DNA of 64,000 nucleotides from Rhizomicrobium electricum (GTDB lineage Bacteria > Pseudomonadota > Alphaproteobacteria > Micropepsales > Micropepsaceae): NCBI RefSeq assembly GCF_011762045.1, contig NZ_JAASQS010000009.1:1-64000 (forward strand), read 5' to 3'. Within the stretch, counting starts at the first letter, position 1. Each line of letters opens with the position of its first letter. Made by a program: the position numbers and the translations under genes. The notes beneath the pieces were generated by a model. That model saw nothing but the letters and a program-made list of their open reading frames with translations. It did not search any database and was not told the origin of the DNA. This document shows positions 43,639 to 54,480 of the stretch, piece after piece.

Positions 43639-43904
43639 TCCTTTTCTGCCCTCCGCGGGCAATCCATTTGTCCAATGCAGGCGCACGCCCCACTTTTCTG
43701 ACCCACGCGGGCGCACTCTTTTCTCTGCCCCCGCGGGCGCAAGATTTTCTCAAGCGGCACGTAGACCGTGGGGGAAGTCCGCGTTAGCGGGAAGGGGGCT
43801 TGCGCCACGAAATGCAATAAGCCCCCTTTGCCTCGCTGCGCTCAGCACTTCCCCCACGCGTAATTTGCCAACGCAAAAAACGCCTCACGCGCGGGGGCAG
43901 AGAA
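43639..43904. repeat. Nested palindromic repeat, family D, copy 2
   Basis: TTCTCTGCCCCCGCG (43721-43735) pairs exactly with CGCGGGGGCAGAGAA (43890-43904). Inside, CGTGGGGGAAGT (43767-43778) pairs with ACTTCCCCCACG (43847-43858), and the centre AAGGGGGCTT pairs with AAGCCCCCTT. Two further direct copies of the left arm type (CTTTTCTGCCC..CGCGGGC) precede it at about 43640 and 43693, making the unit asymmetric. The core matches copy 1 at 41524-41735. Confidence 0.7.
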
Positions 43905-43928
43905 TGGCATCTCACGCATTCACTAATT

Positions 43929-43948
43929 CCGTTCATCTCGATGAACGG
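43929..43948. repeat. Short perfect dyad
   Basis: CCGTTCATC and GATGAACGG form 9-bp arms around a 2-base centre. With no gene or poly-T beside it, it could be a protein-binding site or part of a vanished gene's leader. Confidence 0.4.
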
Positions 43949-44356
43949 TTTCATTCGTCCATCTTCCGGAAATTATTGCATCTGCTTCTCGCGCGTAAGA
44001 ACGCAGCGTTTGTCGCACCTGCTTGAATTTGTGGGCACCACTTCCCATTTTGAGAACGTGATCTTTGTGGAGTGATGCCAAGCCAAGGGCGCGCGAAAAT
44101 CTTCGCGGCCGAGGAAAGAAACGTACGCATGCGTCCAAGCCGATACGGTTTGCGCGCAGGTCATACCGGTGAAGGATGCGACCGTGCATCCGCGGAGTGT
44201 CGGACAGGCTTATGTGCCGTTGAGCGCCGAAGGCGCGACAGTCGAGTGACTGCGGCCGGTTCGCCAGATGCCGAGCTCGGTGTAGCCGAGGGAAGAAGCG
44301 GCGGTGCCGTCGTTGCGTTCCTTAACCGGGGCGTGCCGTGCGCCAAGGCTTGTGCG

Positions 44357-44379
44357 AAAGGCGGGGCCTCCCGCCTTTT
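44357..44379. terminator. Terminator-like hairpin in the lysR-accA gap
   Basis: AAAGGCGGG at 44357-44365 and CCCGCCTTTT at 44370-44379 form a strong short stem around GCCT-type loop bases, with A and T runs at the ends, so it could work in both directions. No neighbouring gene clearly needs it. Confidence 0.45.
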
Positions 44380-44391
44380 GGCGTATATAAA

Positions 44392-44499
44392 GCGCTTCGC
44401 CGAAAAGTGGCTTTCCGGTTTTCGGATCACGAAGCGCGACCATCAACCAGCGCTTCGCCGAAAAGTGGCTTTCCGGTTTTCGGATCACGAAGCGCGACC
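44392..44499. repeat. Two identical 50-bp tandem repeats, family E
   Basis: The 50-base unit starting GCGCTTCGCCGAAAAGTGG and ending CACGAAGCGCGACC occurs at 44392-44441 and 44450-44499 with no mismatch, period 58. Each unit is an imperfect palindrome (GCGCTTCG with CGAAGCGC; GAAAAGTGG with CCGGTTTTC). Similar GAAAAGTGG/CCGGTTTTC palindromes are known as intergenic repeats in Rhizobiales. Confidence 0.8.
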
Positions 44500-44708
44500 C
44501 CAAAAAAGGGGTCCCCTGCAAAAAACCCTCTTGACTGTGACATTCTCCTGGAAACAGCCTCATTGCCGTCCGGTAACTGGACAGTATGGTCGGTGAGCAG
44601 GAATATACCTCGCTGAATCAACAGCTTAAGCGCTTAACCGGGCTGCCATGGCGGATTTGACTTGGTCCGCCGAGATTGCCACTTTCCGCCGCTTCCTGAG
44701 GTCACCGT

Positions 44709-45665
44709 ATGCACGCCTATCTCGATTTCGAACGCCCCATTGCCGAGCTGGAAGGAAAGATCGTCGAGCTGCGTCAGCTCGCCGGCAACGACCCGACCAT
44801 GCAGATCGATGCCGAAGTCGGCCGCTTGCAGCAAAAGGCCGATCAGCTCGTCAAGGAGACCTACGCCCGGCTGTCGCCGTGGCAGAGGGTACAGGTGGCG
44901 CGTCATCCCGGCCGGCCGCATTTCTGCGATTACGTCAAGCATCTGTTCGACGAATTCACGCCGCTCGCCGGCGACCGCGCCTTCGGCGAAGACGCCGCGA
45001 TCGTCACCGGACTGGCGCGTTTCCGCGGTCAGGCGGTGGCGGTGGTCGGCCAGGAGAAGGGCAACGACACCAAATCGCGCCTCAAGCACAACTTCGGCAT
45101 GGCGATGCCGGAAGGCTATCGCAAGGTGCAGCGCCTGTTCCGCTTGGCCGACCGGTTCGGCTTGCCGGTGATTTCGCTGGTCGACACCTCGGGCGCCTAT
45201 TCGGGCGTTGCCGCCGAGGATCGCGGTCAGGCCGAAGCCATCGCGCGTACCATCGAAGCCTGCCTCAATCTCCGCGTGCCGCTGATCGCCACCATCATCG
45301 GCGAGGGCGGATCGGGCGGTGCGGTGGCGATCGCCACGGCCAACAAGGTCTTCATGCTGGAGAATTCGGTCTATTCGGTGATCTCGCCGGAAGGTTGCGC
45401 TTCGATCCTGTGGCGGCGTCCGGAGAAGGCCCAGGATGCGGCGGCGGCGTTGCGGCTCACGGCCCAGGACCTCGCCGGGCTCGGTGTCATCGATGCCATC
45501 ATTCCCGAACCGATCGGTGGCGCCCATCGCGCGCCGGACGAGGCGATGTCGACCGTCGGCGACCAGATTTCGCGCGCCCTCGGCGAGCTGTCGCACATGT
45601 CGCCCGACGACGTGCGTCGTCAGCGCCGCGAGAAATATCTCGCCATCGGCCGCGATCTGAAGTGA
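44709..45665 (+). CDS. accA: Acetyl-CoA carboxylase carboxyltransferase alpha subunit
   Basis: This 318-residue subunit transfers the carboxyl group from biotin to acetyl-CoA with AccD in the first step of fatty-acid synthesis. It shows the N-terminal coiled start (LDFERPIAELEGKIVEL), GDRAFGEDAAIVTGLARF, and the oxyanion-hole GEGGSGGAVAIATAN region with SVISPEGCASILWR. The usual DTPGAYPG motif is written DTSGAYSG here. TGAGG lies nine bases ahead of the start. In relatives it often follows xerD; here the two are 11 kb apart. Confidence 0.96.
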   Translation: MHAYLDFERPIAELEGKIVELRQLAGNDPTMQIDAEVGRLQQKADQLVKETYARLSPWQRVQVARHPGRPHFCDYVKHLFDEFTPLAGDRAFGEDAAIVTGLARFRGQAVAVVGQEKGNDTKSRLKHNFGMAMPEGYRKVQRLFRLADRFGLPVISLVDTSGAYSGVAAEDRGQAEAIARTIEACLNLRVPLIATIIGEGGSGGAVAIATANKVFMLENSVYSVISPEGCASILWRRPEKAQDAAAALRLTAQDLAGLGVIDAIIPEPIGGAHRAPDEAMSTVGDQISRALGELSHMSPDDVRRQRREKYLAIGRDLK

Positions 45666-45669
45666 GCTT

Positions 45670-45689
45670 CACGGGAGGGGGTACCCGTG
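45670..45689 (+). promoter_or_regulatory. Hairpin holding the ribosome binding site of the next gene
   Basis: CACGGG and CCCGTG flank an AGGGGGTA loop immediately after the accA stop. The loop contains the Shine-Dalgarno sequence and the right arm touches the start codon of the membrane protein gene, so folding could modulate its translation. Confidence 0.4.
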
Positions 45690-47063
45690 ATGCGTTGGAA
45701 AACCGCGCTTCCTGATCCGCGTCTCGTCGCAACGGCGGTGATTGCACTCGGCGGGCTTATCACCTTCCTGATCAATTTCCCCGGCTCGATGGAGGACGAT
45801 TCCTTCGTCCAGCTCGTCGAAGGCCGCGAGGACTTCTATTCCAACTGGCATCCGCCGGTGATGAGCTGGCTGCTCGGTCTGTCTGACCAGTTGCCCGGAC
45901 CGGCCGCGGGCTGGTTCACCGGCTTCGAGATGCTGGTGTGCTTCGGCACGCTGGCGCTGGTGTTGTGGCTGCCGAAGCGCGTGTCGTGGGCTGCAGTGGC
46001 CGTCGCCGCCCTGATGCTGCCGCTGCCGCAGCTCTTCATGTCGCAAGCGGTGGTGTGGAAAGACGCGCTGTTCGCCAATGCGTCCTTCGCCGGGTTCGTC
46101 GCCATCGCGCTGGCGGCCAAGCTGTGGCCCCGCCGGGCCGTGCGCTGGGCGCTGCTGGTTCTTTCATCGGCCTTCCTCGCCCTGGCAGTGCTGACCCGCC
46201 AGAACGGTGCCGTGATCGTACCGTTCGCCGTTCTTGCGCTCGCGGTCGTGGCGTGGCGGCTTGAGGGCCGATGGCGGACGGCACTGATCCACGGCGCGGC
46301 CCTATTCGCCGCGACCGTCGTCATCGCCTGGGGCGGCAACGCGCTCCTGCAGCTTCAGGCCGACGGTTATCCGGCCAAGCAGGAGCAGTTCAAGATCCTG
46401 TATCTCTACGACATCACCGGCATGGTGAAGCGCGATCCGGCGATCAAGCTCGCCGTCTTCGATCGCGACGCGCCGGTGCTGGCGCGGACGGTGCGCCAGA
46501 AGGCCGTGCCGCTATGGTCGCCGGTCAAGAACGACACCATGGAGACCGACGACATTATCGCGGTGAAGGATGCCGTGCCGGCCTCCGTCGTGACGCGTCA
46601 ATGGAAAGCGCTGATTGCCGAGCATCCGGGTCTGTATCTTCGGGTGCGCGCCCAGCTATTCCGTTGGGTGTTCCAGCCCCCCGATGTCGGTCTCTGCCAT
46701 CCCTTCCATGTCGGCGACCAGGGCGGCGAAGAGGAGATGAAGGAGCTCGGCGCCAAGCCCCGTCTTGATGCCCGCGATATTGCGCTATGGCATTATGGCG
46801 ATTTCTTCCAGTACCACACGCCGCTGTTCTCGCACACGCTGTTTGCCGTTCTGGGTATCGGCGTGCTGGTGATCGTGCTGCGCCGCCGCGAACCCGCCGA
46901 CATCGTGCTGGCCGCTTTGATCGGCGCGACAGCCGTGTTCACGGCGACATTCTTCATTCTCTCGATCGCCTGCGATTACCGCTATCTCTACCTGATCGAT
47001 CTCACCGCCCTGGCGGGAGCGCTCTACGTGGCGGCGGACTGGCGGGCGCTGCTCAAGCGATAA
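45690..47063 (+). CDS. GT-C-like polytopic membrane protein
   Basis: This 457-residue protein has about ten transmembrane helices and a large loop in the C-terminal half. The N-terminal loop after helix 1 has an acidic pair followed by SNWHPPVMSW (about residues 34-60), the arrangement of GT-C-fold glycosyltransferases such as the ArnT/GT39 group, in which an Asp/Glu near WHPP-type motifs binds the lipid-linked donor. No sugar or acceptor can be named. ATG 45690 is preceded by GGAGG; GTG 45687 is adjacent. It follows accA by 24 bases. Confidence 0.65.
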   Translation: MRWKTALPDPRLVATAVIALGGLITFLINFPGSMEDDSFVQLVEGREDFYSNWHPPVMSWLLGLSDQLPGPAAGWFTGFEMLVCFGTLALVLWLPKRVSWAAVAVAALMLPLPQLFMSQAVVWKDALFANASFAGFVAIALAAKLWPRRAVRWALLVLSSAFLALAVLTRQNGAVIVPFAVLALAVVAWRLEGRWRTALIHGAALFAATVVIAWGGNALLQLQADGYPAKQEQFKILYLYDITGMVKRDPAIKLAVFDRDAPVLARTVRQKAVPLWSPVKNDTMETDDIIAVKDAVPASVVTRQWKALIAEHPGLYLRVRAQLFRWVFQPPDVGLCHPFHVGDQGGEEEMKELGAKPRLDARDIALWHYGDFFQYHTPLFSHTLFAVLGIGVLVIVLRRREPADIVLAALIGATAVFTATFFILSIACDYRYLYLIDLTALAGALYVAADWRALLKR

Positions 47064-47095
47064 AAAAAGGGGGCCCGCAGGCCCCCTTCGAAAGC
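47064..47095. terminator. Bidirectional terminator between GT-C-like and CsgG-like genes
   Basis: GGGGGCC (about 47069-47075) pairs with GGCCCCC (about 47080-47086) around CGCA. On the minus strand it is followed by a run of seven T (the plus-strand AAAAAAA before it), a strong terminator for the 47111-48055 gene. It lies only a few bases after the plus-strand stop. Confidence 0.8.
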
Positions 47096-47110
47096 GGTGA
47101 CGAACCGGTC

Positions 47111-48055
47111 TTACTTCGCCAGTTCGCAGATCAGCGAGGACACCCAGCCCTCGTTGCCCATTTCGTCCTTCACCTGCCACCAGACGCCGTCCTTCTGCCC
47201 GGTGGGATAGAGCATCATGCCGGGCGTGATTTTGCGGACCACGCCGCCTTTGCCGCTCGCGGCCTTGTACATGTTGCCCGGCTTGATCACGTTGAGAGCT
47301 TGGGTCTCATTGGCTGCCGAGGCGTTGCCGGGGGCGCCGCCGAGCTGATCGACCAGCTTGGAGTAGGCATCGATATAAGCCAGCGTCACGACTTGGCCGA
47401 TCTTGGTGTGCTGGTAACTGGAGATGCCCATGCCGCCGAAGCCGCCGCCCCAGATGCCGCCGCCGCCCGCGCCGAAGCCGATATCGGTCTTGGAGCCATG
47501 ACCTTCGGTCATTGCCACCTGCTCCGAGGAGCGCACGTCGGTGATGGTGAGGACAACGTCGGCGGTCGCCGAGTTGAGGGAGAGGCCGCCGACAATGGCG
47601 CCCGCGCCGCCGCCGATAAGGCCGCCGAGGAGGCCACCGATATTCCGGTTACTAGCATCGGCATTCTTCGACACGATGTCCGGCACCAGCACGTAGTCTG
47701 CCGCCTTGACCTGGCCTTTGCCGATATTGGAACCGCCGCGCAGCTGTCCGCCGCTCGCCAGTTCACGTTCGCGCTGCGCCACGTCGAAACCCTTGCCGCG
47801 ATCGACCAGCGTGAAGCAGCCGGACTTCATCACCAGCACCTTGATCAGCGCTTCCGGCGATTCCAGGCCCAGCGGCTCCCACCAGCGGTTCTGCGGCTCG
47901 TAGATCGCCACCGATCCGATCCGGTGCGAACAGGTCGGAATCTGGTCCTTGGCCTTGTCCTGTTTTTCCTTGATCGATTCTGCCAGCGCAGGTGCCGCAA
48001 GAATGGCTGCCAGCGCTACCGCAGCGCCAACGCGCAGTGACGTCTTAAGACGCAT
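47111..48055 (-). CDS. Exported CsgG/HfaB-like protein with C-terminal SH3 domain
   Basis: This 314-residue protein has a cleavable signal peptide (about residues 1-25, ending APALAE). The CsgG-type central domain (about 50-240) is recognised from SHRIGSVAIYEPQNRWWEPLGL, LVDRGKGFDVAQRERELA and ADYVLVPDIVSK; this fold includes curli secretion channels and periplasmic lipoproteins. A Gly-rich loop (about 145-160 and 200-215) lies in the middle. The last 55 residues (VVRKITPGMMLYPTG, GVWWQVKDEMGNEGWVSSLICEL) form an SH3-like domain. There is no lipobox cysteine, unlike CsgG itself. A strong terminator follows. Confidence 0.75.
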   Translation of the reverse strand: MRLKTSLRVGAAVALAAILAAPALAESIKEKQDKAKDQIPTCSHRIGSVAIYEPQNRWWEPLGLESPEALIKVLVMKSGCFTLVDRGKGFDVAQRERELASGGQLRGGSNIGKGQVKAADYVLVPDIVSKNADASNRNIGGLLGGLIGGGAGAIVGGLSLNSATADVVLTITDVRSSEQVAMTEGHGSKTDIGFGAGGGGIWGGGFGGMGISSYQHTKIGQVVTLAYIDAYSKLVDQLGGAPGNASAANETQALNVIKPGNMYKAASGKGGVVRKITPGMMLYPTGQKDGVWWQVKDEMGNEGWVSSLICELAK

Positions 48056-48331
48056 GTGATTCTCCCTCAGTGCCCCAGGCGTGCCGTCGCAAGACGGCGA
48101 GCGGCGATCTGTGCCGCCCTAACAAGATTAAGACAAAGTGTTGCGGGGGTAAACGTCTGCTTGCATAGGTAGTAACAGGCGTTGAGCGGGCCGGTCACGT
48201 GGATGCGTTCGAATCCGGCAATGACGGCAGTGCCACCCTTTCGCCGGGCCTCCGGGAGGGGCGGGGAGCGGGTTAACCACAAAGAAGAGGTTACGGTCTA
48301 CAAAACCTTGCCGACTCGACTGGAGACAGCG
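48056..48331. promoter_or_regulatory. Divergent intergenic region, CsgG-like gene/methyltransferase gene
   Basis: These 276 bases between divergently read genes hold both promoters. I see no gene and no conserved RNA motif. The segment 48120-48175 is AT-richer, and GGAG precedes the methyltransferase ATG. Confidence 0.35.
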
Positions 48332-49018
48332 ATGCACACCACAGCCCTGCAGAACTGCAAGAATTTTTTCGACACTTATGCCACGGGTTTTCCTGCCGGA
48401 GCCAAGGTTGTCGAGATCGGATCGCAGGACGTTAACGGATCCTTGCGGTCGGTCACCCCCAGCCATTTCGACTATCTCGGGGTCGATTTTGTAGCGGGCA
48501 AAGGCGTCGACTTGGTCCTTTCGGATCCGTACCAGCTTCCATTGGAAACGGGGTCGGCCGACATCGTCGTATCGAGTTCGTGTTTCGAGCATTCCGAGAT
48601 GTTCTGGCTGGTCTATCTCGAGATCATGCGCATTCTGAAGCCGCGCGGACTGTTCTATTTGAACGTTCCGTCGAACGGCAGCTTCCATCGCTATCCGGTG
48701 GACTGCTGGCGCTTCTATCCCGACAGCGGCCGTGCGCTTGTGACCTGGGCAAAACGCAACGGAATGAATGCGGCCTTGCTCGAATCCTATATCAGTCTGC
48801 AACACAAAGAAGACTGGAACGATTTCGTCGCCGTCTTCCTCAAGGATGAGAGCTGCGCGGACGAATTTCCCACTCGCATCATCCAAACGTTCGCGGATTA
48901 CGACAACGCCGTCGTGCGCGGTCACGACGCGATCATAAACCAAAACGCGGCGACCGAGGACCAGCGCAAGTTCATGGCCATCGCACAGATTGCCGTCCAG
49001 CAGCTCCGAGTCCGCTGA
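48332..49018 (+). CDS. SAM-dependent methyltransferase, class I
   Basis: This 228-residue protein has the Rossmann-type SAM-binding motif I as VVEIGSQDVNGSL (about residues 21-33), a motif II-like DLVLSDPYQLPLE, and motif III ILKPRGLFYLNVPS. This is the methyltransferase type 11 pattern. The acceptor is unknown. ATG 48332 is preceded by GGAG; upstream in-frame codons lack family similarity. An intrinsic terminator follows at 49045-49077. Confidence 0.8.
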   Translation: MHTTALQNCKNFFDTYATGFPAGAKVVEIGSQDVNGSLRSVTPSHFDYLGVDFVAGKGVDLVLSDPYQLPLETGSADIVVSSSCFEHSEMFWLVYLEIMRILKPRGLFYLNVPSNGSFHRYPVDCWRFYPDSGRALVTWAKRNGMNAALLESYISLQHKEDWNDFVAVFLKDESCADEFPTRIIQTFADYDNAVVRGHDAIINQNAATEDQRKFMAIAQIAVQQLRVR

Positions 49019-49044
49019 AGCAGCCGTCGCGACACGGCAGAAAC

Positions 49045-49077
49045 AAAAAAGGCGCCGGGTTTTCGGCGCCTTTTTCT
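49045..49077. terminator. Bidirectional terminator between methyltransferase gene and secA
   Basis: AAAAAAGGCGCCG (49045-49057) and CGGCGCCTTTTT (about 49064-49075) form an intrinsic terminator with A and T runs on both sides. It sits between the convergent stops of the plus-strand methyltransferase gene and minus-strand secA. Confidence 0.9.
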
Positions 49078-49095
49078 TAAGCTCTTGGCGGCGGT

Positions 49096-51870
<2,775 letters not shown>

Positions 51871-52016
51871 GGAAATCCTCTGTCGGGCGAGCTTAAACAG
51901 ACGGCCGGAAAGGACTCCCGGCTGTGGCCGTGTCCGAGAGATAAGAACGCCACACCCCCTTGTCAAATCTGAAGATTCCGGCCACACCCCCCCGCCGTTA
52001 AGAAGGCGAGTCTAAA

Positions 52017-53297
52017 ATGACGCAGCATCGTAAAGGCCGGACCTCGGCCACCGCTCAACCCACTGCTATTCATCCCGTTTCGCCGCTGGCACCGAAGCGC
52101 TTCGTGCGCCTGCTGCCGCTCGACGGAGTGCGCCTGGCGGCCGGGGAGGCGGGGGTGCGCTACAAGAACCGCACCGACGTCATGGTGGCGATCTTCGATC
52201 CAGGCACAAAGGTCGCAGGCGTCTTCACCAAGTCCAAGGCGGCTTCGGCTCCGGTCGATTGGTGCAAGGCGGCGCTATCGCGCGGCTCGGCCAGGGCGCT
52301 GGTTGTCAATTCGGGCAACGCCAACGCCTTCACCGGCAAGGCTGGCTTCAAAGGTGCGGCTGAGGTGGCCGTTGCGGCCGCGCGCGCGGTCGGCTGCGAT
52401 GCCGACGAGGTCTACATGGCTTCTACGGGGGTGATCGGCGAGCCGCTGCCGGCGGACAGGATCACCGCAGTCCTGAAGGACGTCGCGGCCAAGTGCGCGC
52501 CCAACCGCTGGCGCGAGGCGGCAGAAGCCATCATGACCACCGACACCTATCCCAAGATGGCCAAAGCGACCGCCCGGCTCGGCGGCAAGACGGTCCAGAT
52601 CAACGGCTTCTGCAAGGGCTCCGGCATGATCATGCCCGATATGGGCACCATGCTGGCCTTCGTGATGACCGATGCCAAGCTGCCGGCCAAAGTGCTGCAG
52701 GATCTTCTCGCGGAAGGTGTGAAGCCCTCGTTCAACTCGATCACGGTGGACAGCGACACCTCCACCTCCGATACCCTGCTGCTGTTCGCGACCGGCAAGG
52801 CCGGCAACAAGCCGGTACGCTCGGCCTCCGACGTCAAACTGCGCGATTTCAAGAAGAAGCTGAACGAGGTTCTGCTTGATCTGGCGCTTCAGGTTGTGCG
52901 CGACGGCGAAGGCGCATCCAAGTGCTTCAAGGTCAGCGTTCAGGGCGCCGAGGACGACACGGCCGCCAAGAAGATCGCGCTTTCGATTGCCAATTCGCCG
53001 CTGGTCAAAACCGCAATGGCCGGCAATGACGCCAACTGGGGCCGCGTGGTTGCCGCCGTCGGCAAGGCTGGCGAAAAAGCCGACCGCGACCGCTTGCGCA
53101 TCTGGTTCGGCAAGCAACTCGTCGCCGACAAAGGCGAGCGGGCACCCAAGTACGACGAGGAAAAGGCGACCAAGGAAGTCTCGAAACTCGAGACCGAGAT
53201 CAGGGTCGATCTCCGCCTCGGCAAGGGCAAGGCCCGCGTTTGGACCTGTGACCTGACCCATGGCTACATCGATATCAACGGGTCCTACCGAAGCTGA
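52017..53297 (+). CDS. argJ: Bifunctional glutamate N-acetyltransferase/amino-acid acetyltransferase (ArgJ)
   Basis: This 426-residue enzyme transfers acetyl from N-acetylornithine to glutamate in arginine synthesis. It self-cleaves at a threonine; the site is visible in GMIMPDMGTMLAFVMTDA, where Thr of GTML becomes the N-terminus of the beta chain. Other marks are KSKAASAPVDWCK and NSGNANAFTG. ATG 52017 starts the conserved frame. In many alphaproteobacteria argJ lies near secA, as here. Confidence 0.95.
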   Translation: MTQHRKGRTSATAQPTAIHPVSPLAPKRFVRLLPLDGVRLAAGEAGVRYKNRTDVMVAIFDPGTKVAGVFTKSKAASAPVDWCKAALSRGSARALVVNSGNANAFTGKAGFKGAAEVAVAAARAVGCDADEVYMASTGVIGEPLPADRITAVLKDVAAKCAPNRWREAAEAIMTTDTYPKMAKATARLGGKTVQINGFCKGSGMIMPDMGTMLAFVMTDAKLPAKVLQDLLAEGVKPSFNSITVDSDTSTSDTLLLFATGKAGNKPVRSASDVKLRDFKKKLNEVLLDLALQVVRDGEGASKCFKVSVQGAEDDTAAKKIALSIANSPLVKTAMAGNDANWGRVVAAVGKAGEKADRDRLRIWFGKQLVADKGERAPKYDEEKATKEVSKLETEIRVDLRLGKGKARVWTCDLTHGYIDINGSYRS

Positions 53298-53414
53298 TTT
53301 CGGGGTTTTCCGCCATTCTGGCAGCCGCGGCAAGAAAGATCGCGCATCGGGTCAATAATTCGTGCAGCATCCACGTCCGGGCAATGGGGCGCCGGGTTCT
53401 CGAGGCTGCTGCGC

Positions 53415-54443
53415 ATGACCGACGACCGGTTTTTTACCCGATGCGGGCCGTTTTCGCTTGGTGTGCTTGCCGCGTGTTCGAAGGCGGACCTGGCCGAAGG
53501 AGCCTCAACGGCCGTTCTTTTGCGCGGGATAGCGCCGCTGGAGACGGCCGAAGCCGATGACGTCAGCGTGTTCTGCGACGCCCGTCGTGCCGATGCCTTT
53601 GCCGTCAGCCGTGCAGGAGCGATCATCACCAGCGCCAAGCTTGCTGCACACCGGCACGATTGTGCCAATCTCCTGATCGCCCGCGATCCGCGCTTCGCGT
53701 TTGCGGCGGTCGGCTTGATGTTCCATCCGCGCTGCACCGATACGGCCGGTATCAGCGGCACGGCCGACATCCATGCCACGGCATCGGTGGGTGAGGGCTG
53801 CCGGATCGATTCCGGGGTGGTGGTCGGTGCCCATGCGCACATCGGCGAGGGCTGTCATTTGGGCGCCAATTGCGTGATCGGCGACGGCGTGGAAATCGGC
53901 CCGCAAAGCGTGATCGGCTGCAACGCAACCGTCAGCCATGCCCTGATCGGCGCCGGCGTGCGGATCGGCGCGGGGACGGTGATCGGCGGCGAAGGCTTCG
54001 GCGTGGTGCTGGGACCGGCAGGCTTGATGTGCTCCGCCCAGGTCGGCCGCGTCATCATCGGTGACAACGTGCGCATCGGCGGCAATTGCACCATCGATCG
54101 CGGCGCTCTCGACGATACCGTGATCGGCAGCGGCACGATGCTCGACAACCTCATCCAGATCGCCCACAACGTCCGCATCGGCCGCAACTGCATCTTTGCC
54201 GGTCAGTCCGGGGTCGCCGGCAGCGCGATCATCGGAGACAACGTCATGGTCGGGGGAGCGGTCTCCATCAGCGACCATCTCACGATCGGATCGAACGTGC
54301 GGATCGCCGGCAAGAGCGGTGTGGCGCAGGATGTTGCCGATGGCGCTGTCGTCGGCGGATATCCGGCGGTTCCGGTGCGCCAGTGGCATCGGCAGAACCT
54401 TGCGCTGGCGGCCATGATCAAAAAGCCGGGAACCGACGCATAG
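53415..54443 (+). CDS. lpxD: UDP-3-O-acylglucosamine N-acyltransferase (LpxD), stand-alone
   Basis: This 342-residue protein has the LpxD order: a uridine-binding N-terminal domain (about residues 1-100) and a left-handed beta-helix of hexapeptide repeats (about 105-320). The catalytic His lies in [15 protein letters not shown], and [16 protein letters not shown] and [11 protein letters not shown] match the acyl-binding region. It adds a hydroxyacyl chain during lipid A synthesis. Normally lpxD sits in the bamA-lpxD-fabZ-lpxA cluster; this copy stands alone between argJ and an M15 peptidase gene, so it may be a second paralog or a relocated gene. Confidence 0.87.
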   Translation: MTDDRFFTRCGPFSLGVLAACSKADLAEGASTAVLLRGIAPLETAEADDVSVFCDARRADAFAVSRAGAIITSAKLAAHRHDCANLLIARDPRFAFAAVGLMFHPRCTDTAGISGTADIHATASVGEGCRIDSGVVVGAHAHIGEGCHLGANCVIGDGVEIGPQSVIGCNATVSHALIGAGVRIGAGTVIGGEGFGVVLGPAGLMCSAQVGRVIIGDNVRIGGNCTIDRGALDDTVIGSGTMLDNLIQIAHNVRIGRNCIFAGQSGVAGSAIIGDNVMVGGAVSISDHLTIGSNVRIAGKSGVAQDVADGAVVGGYPAVPVRQWHRQNLALAAMIKKPGTDA

Positions 54444-54480
54444 TCCGCCGCGCCTGGTGGTGCGTTCGAGGGAGAGCGCT

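Larger units (their letters stand above)
43614..44708. other. 1.1-kb repeat-rich stretch without a convincing gene
   Basis: Between lysR and accA there are several open frames but none has a family match, a good ribosome binding site and a natural codon pattern together. The stretch holds the family D repeat (43639-43904), a short palindrome (43929-43948), a terminator-like hairpin (44357-44379) and two tandem 50-bp repeats (44392-44499). The parts around 43910-44060 and 44500-44640 are AT-richer than the flanks. It may be decayed DNA left by rearrangement. Confidence 0.6.

Noticed and set aside
43923..44189. An 88-codon reverse frame near 44000, considered as a degenerate nuclease gene
   Set aside because: The sequence has no recognisable motif beyond chance, and no start context.
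44072..44596. A 174-codon forward frame in the lysR-accA gap
   Set aside because: It runs through the tandem repeats, has no family pattern and no good ribosome binding site, and other frames of similar length cover the same bases.
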